A stretch of DNA of 64,000 nucleotides from Fragum whitleyi (Eukaryota > Mollusca > Bivalvia > Cardiida > Cardiidae): positions 41,125,687-41,189,686 of the forward strand of contig OX411554.1 in the NCBI GenBank assembly GCA_948146395.1. The letters are read 5' to 3'. Below are positions 54,201 to 60,200 of the stretch, one piece after another; the first letter of the stretch is position 1; every line of letters starts with the position of its first letter. A program made the position numbers and the translations under genes. The notes under the pieces are model-generated. The model was not told the origin of the DNA, did no database searches, and saw only the letters and a program-made list of their open reading frames with translations.

Positions 54201-57200
54201 ATTTTTTGCCCAATCAACCTAAAATTTGGTCAGAATGACTGTCTTGAAGAAATCTCGCACAAGTTCGAAATTGGGTCAAGTGGGGTCAAAAATGAGGTCA
54301 CGGGGTCAAATCTTAGAAAAACCTTGTAGACACTCTAGAAGCCATATTTTGTGCTTAATCAACCTGAAATTTGGTCAGATTGATTGTCTTGATGAAATCT
54401 CGGACAATTCGAAATTGGGTCAAGTGGGGTCAAAAATGAGGTCACCGGGTCAATTCTTAGAGAAACCTTGTAGACACTCTAGAGGCCACATTTTTGCCCA
54501 ATCAACCTGAAATTAGGTCAGAATGATTATCTTGATGAAATCTCGCACAAGTTCGAAATTGGGTCAAGTGGGGGTCAAAAATGAGGTCACGGGGTCAAAT
54601 CTTAGAAAAACCTTGTAGACACTCTAGAGGCCATATTTTGTGCCCAATCAACCAGAAATTTGGTCAGAATGATTATTTTGATGAAATCTCGCACAAGTTT
54701 GAAATTGGGTCAAGTGGGGTCAAAAATGAGGTCACGGGTCAAATCTTAGAAAAACCTTGTAGACACTCTAGAAGTCATATTTTTTGCCCAATCAATCTGA
54801 AATTTGGTCAGAATGATTGTCTTGGTAAAATCTCGAACAAGTTCGAAATTGGGTCAAGTGGGGTCAAAAATGAGGTCACGGGGTCAAATCTTAGAAAAAC
54901 CTTGTAGACACTCTAGAAACCATATTTTGTGCCCAATCAACCGGGAATTTGGTCAGAATAATTGTCTTGATAAAATCTTGGACAAGTTCGAAATTGGGTC
55001 AAGTGGGGTCAAAAATGAAGTCACAGGGTCAAATCTTTGAAAATCCTTGTAGACACTCTAGAGGCCACATTTTTTGCCTGATCAACCTGAAATTTGGTCA
55101 GAATGATTATCTTGATGAAATCTCGGACAAGTTTGAAATTGGGTCAAGTGGGGTCAAAAACGAGGTCACGGGGTCAAATCTTAGAAAAACCTTGTAGACA
55201 CTCTAGAAGTCATATTTTTTGCCCTATCAACCTGAAAATTGGCAGAATGATTGTCTTGATAAAATCTCAAACAAGTTCGAAATTGGGTCAAGTGGGGTCA
55301 AAAATGAGGTTACGGGGTCAAATCTTAGAAAAACCTTGTAGGCACTCTAGAAGCCATATTTTGTGCCCAATCAACCTGAAATTTGGTCTGAATGATTGTT
55401 TTGATGAAATCTCGGACAAGTTTGAAATTGGGTCAAGTGGGGTCAAAAATGAGGTCACCGGCTCAAATTTTTGAAAAACCTTGTAGACACTCTAGAAGCC
55501 ATATTTTTAGCCCAATCAATCTGAAATTTGTTTAGAATGATTATCTTGATGAAATCTCGGACAAGTTCGAAATTGGGTCAAGTGGGGTCAAAAATGAGGT
55601 CACTGGGTCAATTCTTAGAAAAACCTTGTAGACACTCTTGAGGCCAAATTTTGTTCCCAATCAACCTGAAATTTTGTCAGAATGATTGTCTTGATGAAAT
55701 CTCGGACAAGTTTGAAATTGGGTCAAGTGGGGTCAAAAACGAGGTCACGGGGTCCAATCTTAGAAAAACCTTGTAGACCCTCTAGAAGCCATATTTTATG
55801 CCCGATCAACCTGAAATTTGGTTCGAATGATTGTCTAGATAAAATCTCGGACAAGTTTGAAATTGGGTTAAGTGGGGTCAAAAATGAGGTCACAAGGTCA
55901 AATATTGGAAAAACCTTGTAGACACTTTAGAAGCCTTATTTTGTGCCCAATCAACCTGAAATTTGGTCTGAATGATTGTTTTGATGAAATCTCGGACAAG
56001 TTTGAAATTGGGTCAAGTGGGGTCCAAAATGAGGTCACAGGGTCAAATATTAGAAAAACCTTGTAGACATTCTAGAAGTCATATTTTTTGCCCAATCAAT
56101 CTGAAATTTGGTCAGAATGATTATCTTGATGAAATCTCGCACAAGTTTGAAATTGGGTCAAGTGGGGTCAAAAATGAGGTCACGGGGTGAAATCTTAGTA
56201 AAACCTTGTAGACACTCTAGAGGCCAAATTTTTTTCCCAATCAACCTGAAATTTTGTCAGAATGATTGTCTTGATCAAATCTCGGACAAGTTCGAAATTG
56301 GATCAAGTGGGGTCAAAAATGAGGTCACAGGGTCAAATCTTAGAAAAACCTTGTAGACACTCTAGAAGCCATATTTTGTGCCCAATCAACCTGAAATTTT
56401 GTCAGAACGATTGTCTAGATAAAATCTCGGACAAGTTCGAAATTGGGTTAAGTGGGGTCAAAAATGAGGTCACAAGGTCAAATATTGGAAAAACCTTGTA
56501 GACACTCTAGAAGCCATATTTTGTGCCCAATCAACCTGAAATTTGGTTCGAATGATTGTTTTGATGAAATCTCGGACAAGTTTGAAATTGGGTCAAGTTG
56601 GGTCAAAAATGAGGTCACAGGGTCAAATCTTAGAAAAACCTTGTAGACACTCTAGAAGCCATATTTTTTGCCTGATCAACCTGAAAATTGGTCAGAAAGA
56701 TCATCTTGATGGAATCTAGGTCAATTTTGAAATTGGGTCAAGTGGGGTCAAAAATGAGGTCACAGGATCAAATCTTAGAAAAACCTTGTAAGCAGTATAG
56801 AGGCATCATTTTTTGCCCAATCGACCTAAAATTTGGTAAGAATTCTTCATCTTTTCTTAATCTACTTTAAACTATTTTCGACAGTTCATTCAGTTGAGCG
56901 ATTTGGGGCCACTATGGCCCTCTTGTTATAAATTATTGTTGAATGTCTGGTTTAAGACAACAGACAAGAATTATATATCTTTCTCAGTTTTGTCTCTATT
57001 TACCTTTTTAAAGATTACCTACTGAATAGATCAAACTGATTGAATTTCTAAAGATTTTATCATTCATGATTACAGGAAGTCCTTGAGTTGACACAAAGAA
57101 AGTTTCTACGTCACATCACCACATCTATAATTAGTAACGACCATCAGCCGTATCCCTGCCTGTTTGTGGTAGACTTTATGTCCGACAAGGAGAAGGATGA

Positions 57201-60200
57201 CTGGCAGAAATCAGACGCAGAACGACAGAAAAGAACAAGACCGGAAACTGCAAGAACAGACAGAAATGGTAGTGGTGATCAGAAAGCAAATGGTGAAAGG
57301 TCGGAGAAGGAAAAAGAGAGTGGAAATGAAGCAAGTTTTTTATTCTTCTTCCAAACAAATGAAAAAGTTCATTTCTTGAAATAGATGATTCTTTTTATCA
57401 AATTTCAATCAGAGCTTTTGGCGGTGCAGATGCTTTCGAAAGGTGAATCCTTCAAATTGAATTCCCCTGATGAAAGCAGCTGTGCTACCAAAAAGCTCAT
57501 GTTGAAATGTAAATAGTAAAAAACATAACTGCTTTGAAACCATTATTATCCCTCGTCATTCGGCGAATTAATTGCATCCATCGGTCATTCCATCTTTCCA
57601 TTGTTCCGTTCCATTCTGTTACTAAACTTATCCAGAGCATATCTCCTAAAGTATAAAAGCTAAAAACTTGATACTTTGATAGGTGGATAGATCTCATGGT
57701 GGAAAAGTGCAGTGCTACAACTCTTGCTTGCATAATTTTGGAGTTATTGCCCTTTGATTCGGTTTGAGTTAACTATCAAGCTTAGATGGCGGGGGGATGG
57801 CCATGTCTGACATGGCTCTTGTTTTTTTAATTTTACACATTCTATAGTGATAAAGTAGAGAATGCTTGTAAGAAAAAGAGTACTTCTTCTTTATAAGGCA
57901 TTAGAAAACCATCTGTTGAATTAAAAGAAATATAACTGAATTGCACATGACTGTTCATATTTTAATGATATCTTAACCTGGAAAATATTTTTCTCATATT
58001 ATTATTGAGATCAAGTCAAACATTTAGACACATTTTTCTTATCTGAAACTTTTATGTGCAGCAGAAAGAAACATAGCTAAATATTATGATTGCCTATGAT
58101 GTAATTGCTTGAGCTATGTATACAAGTTATATTTAGTATTTGTATTTTCCCTCTATTTCTAGGAGTTGACAGAGCCAATTATAGAAGGAAAACCGTACCA
58201 TTCTCAATACTGCTTCAGGTTGATGTGTGAACATACTCAGGTATAGATAAATAGATATACATTATGCAATTTTTGGTACTTACTTAAAACTTTAATGTTG
58301 AATATCTTAATTTAATTCAGAAATGATTTAAGTTTAGTTATTTGTACTAAGATTGGTTCTTTTTGATTGGCTGAAAAATTGATATCATCATTCAATAAAA
58401 AGAATTTTATATAGTCACACAAACAATCTCTGTAATTATATTTTTGATTCAAGATATTAAATTATAAGAGATTAAGAGAGTATTTGTTAATTCTATTGAG
58501 ATGTGAACCTAATCACACTTATGTGTGAATCCACTTCACGGATTCATACAGTTTGGTTATGTAAATAGTATCATATCTCAATGAAATTAACAAATACTCT
58601 CTTCATTTAAATACTTAATTTTTCTGCCTCTTGACATTAAGCTACTGCCTGCCTTGCACTGATGTTAAGTCCACATGCTGAGAATAAGACAGTTTAGCTA
58701 TGATTTCACTTTGACATATGATCAAGTTTTTCCATACTATTTATTCACTTGTTTCAAAATAAGATCCAGTTTATTGAAAATATGTGTCATTTGAAGGATT
58801 TACTTGTAATTTGAACATTAAGGGCAGCCAGAATGTCTTGTTCAATTTTTTCAGACTTTTACTTCTGCATTCGTTGTTGAATTAAAAAAGAAATGTTCTC
58901 TTCAAGGTTTACAAGTTCTTTTTTGACTAGGTAGTGCTAGGGCTCAAGCATTTATCTTATTACTATTCAAATATCTGTGTGATAACATTCCAAATTTTTT
59001 ATGATATCACATGGATATTTTTAGAACATTGACATATTGTAGTTATTTTTAGAAACTTGCATTTCTGTGTGAAACATTGACAAAGAGAAGGCGAATAGAG
59101 GTTATAAGATAAATGTGATACATACTTAGTGTATTGTATGAAAAAATATCAAAGTCTGTTCAAACCTGGACAACCAGTTCAGTTAGAAAACAATGTTTTC
59201 CCTTACAGGAATATAAAGTTTTAATGTATATTTGAAATATTTCCTATAATATGTGAGAAATAAATGGTAAAAAGTTATCGATAATTCATCACAAGGAAAT
59301 TAAAACCAACAAATATGTTTCATGTTTAGATCTTCCCAAAAATCAATAATAGTTAGTATATTATTGTAATGTGTATTTTCGTTTATTTATCGTCGCTACA
59401 ATAGCGCATGCCCATATGAGCGACGCCCTCAGAAGACGGTTAGTTGTTACTGGGGATAGAGCAAGGATACATGACGAAACTACTGCTGAGATCCGCCATG
59501 GTTCTTTAAGGTGCTCAGTGTAAAGCACCGTCTCACGGGGCCTCAGTTTAACGTCTCATCCGAAAGACAATTAGTAAGTTAGTGTGCCAGCCCGGGAATC
59601 GAACCCACGCAGTAGAAATTAAATGATTTTGAAGTCTGGTGCTCTACCAACTGAGCTAATCGGGCTGACATTATTGTACTAAAGCCAAACATTGCTTATA
59701 TATTTCAGGGCTGGCATGTGATACCAGGCATTATACCGTTCCCAGAATTAGAAGGAAGTGATGAACAACAGCTGATTGAGTCATCAGCTCCATACCTGTC
59801 TCGTCTACTGGCCATTGCTAAACATAGTAATATAGAACTACAGTGTCTGACCACTCCAGATGGGCAGATATTTCAACAAAGAGTCGAAGAGGTATTATGA
59901 TAAAACTTGTAATGTCTAAATACCAGCAAAAAGAGTTTGATTTTTGAGATTGCCTTCCCAGTCATATGACCAAATATTATACCCTGCATTAGTTTATTTC
60001 ACTCTATTTCACATTGTCTAAGCAGGGCCCATTGAACACATGACATCATGACATTGCCTGGTATCATGTTTTAAATGATGTGTTGTCCTATCTAGAAAAA
60101 GAAAGTTTGAATAAAGCAATTATTGGTCCATTTAAAGAGAACCCATTTAAATCTGGTATCAAAATTTCACCCGTTAATTCCATACCAAAAAAGGATACTT

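Noticed and set aside
54178..56800. Regular about 145-base repeats resembling a CRISPR-like array
   Set aside because: There are no short repeats with unique spacers; the whole unit is repeated. The sequence is eukaryotic and sits inside a mobile element.
54129..56870. Longer set of the same overlapping frames (up to 126 codons)
   Set aside because: Same minisatellite family. Not a repeat protein.
59590..59670. Possible tRNA gene on the minus strand
   Set aside because: It has an extended variable part and is followed by a SINE core (GGATGAGACGTTAAAC).
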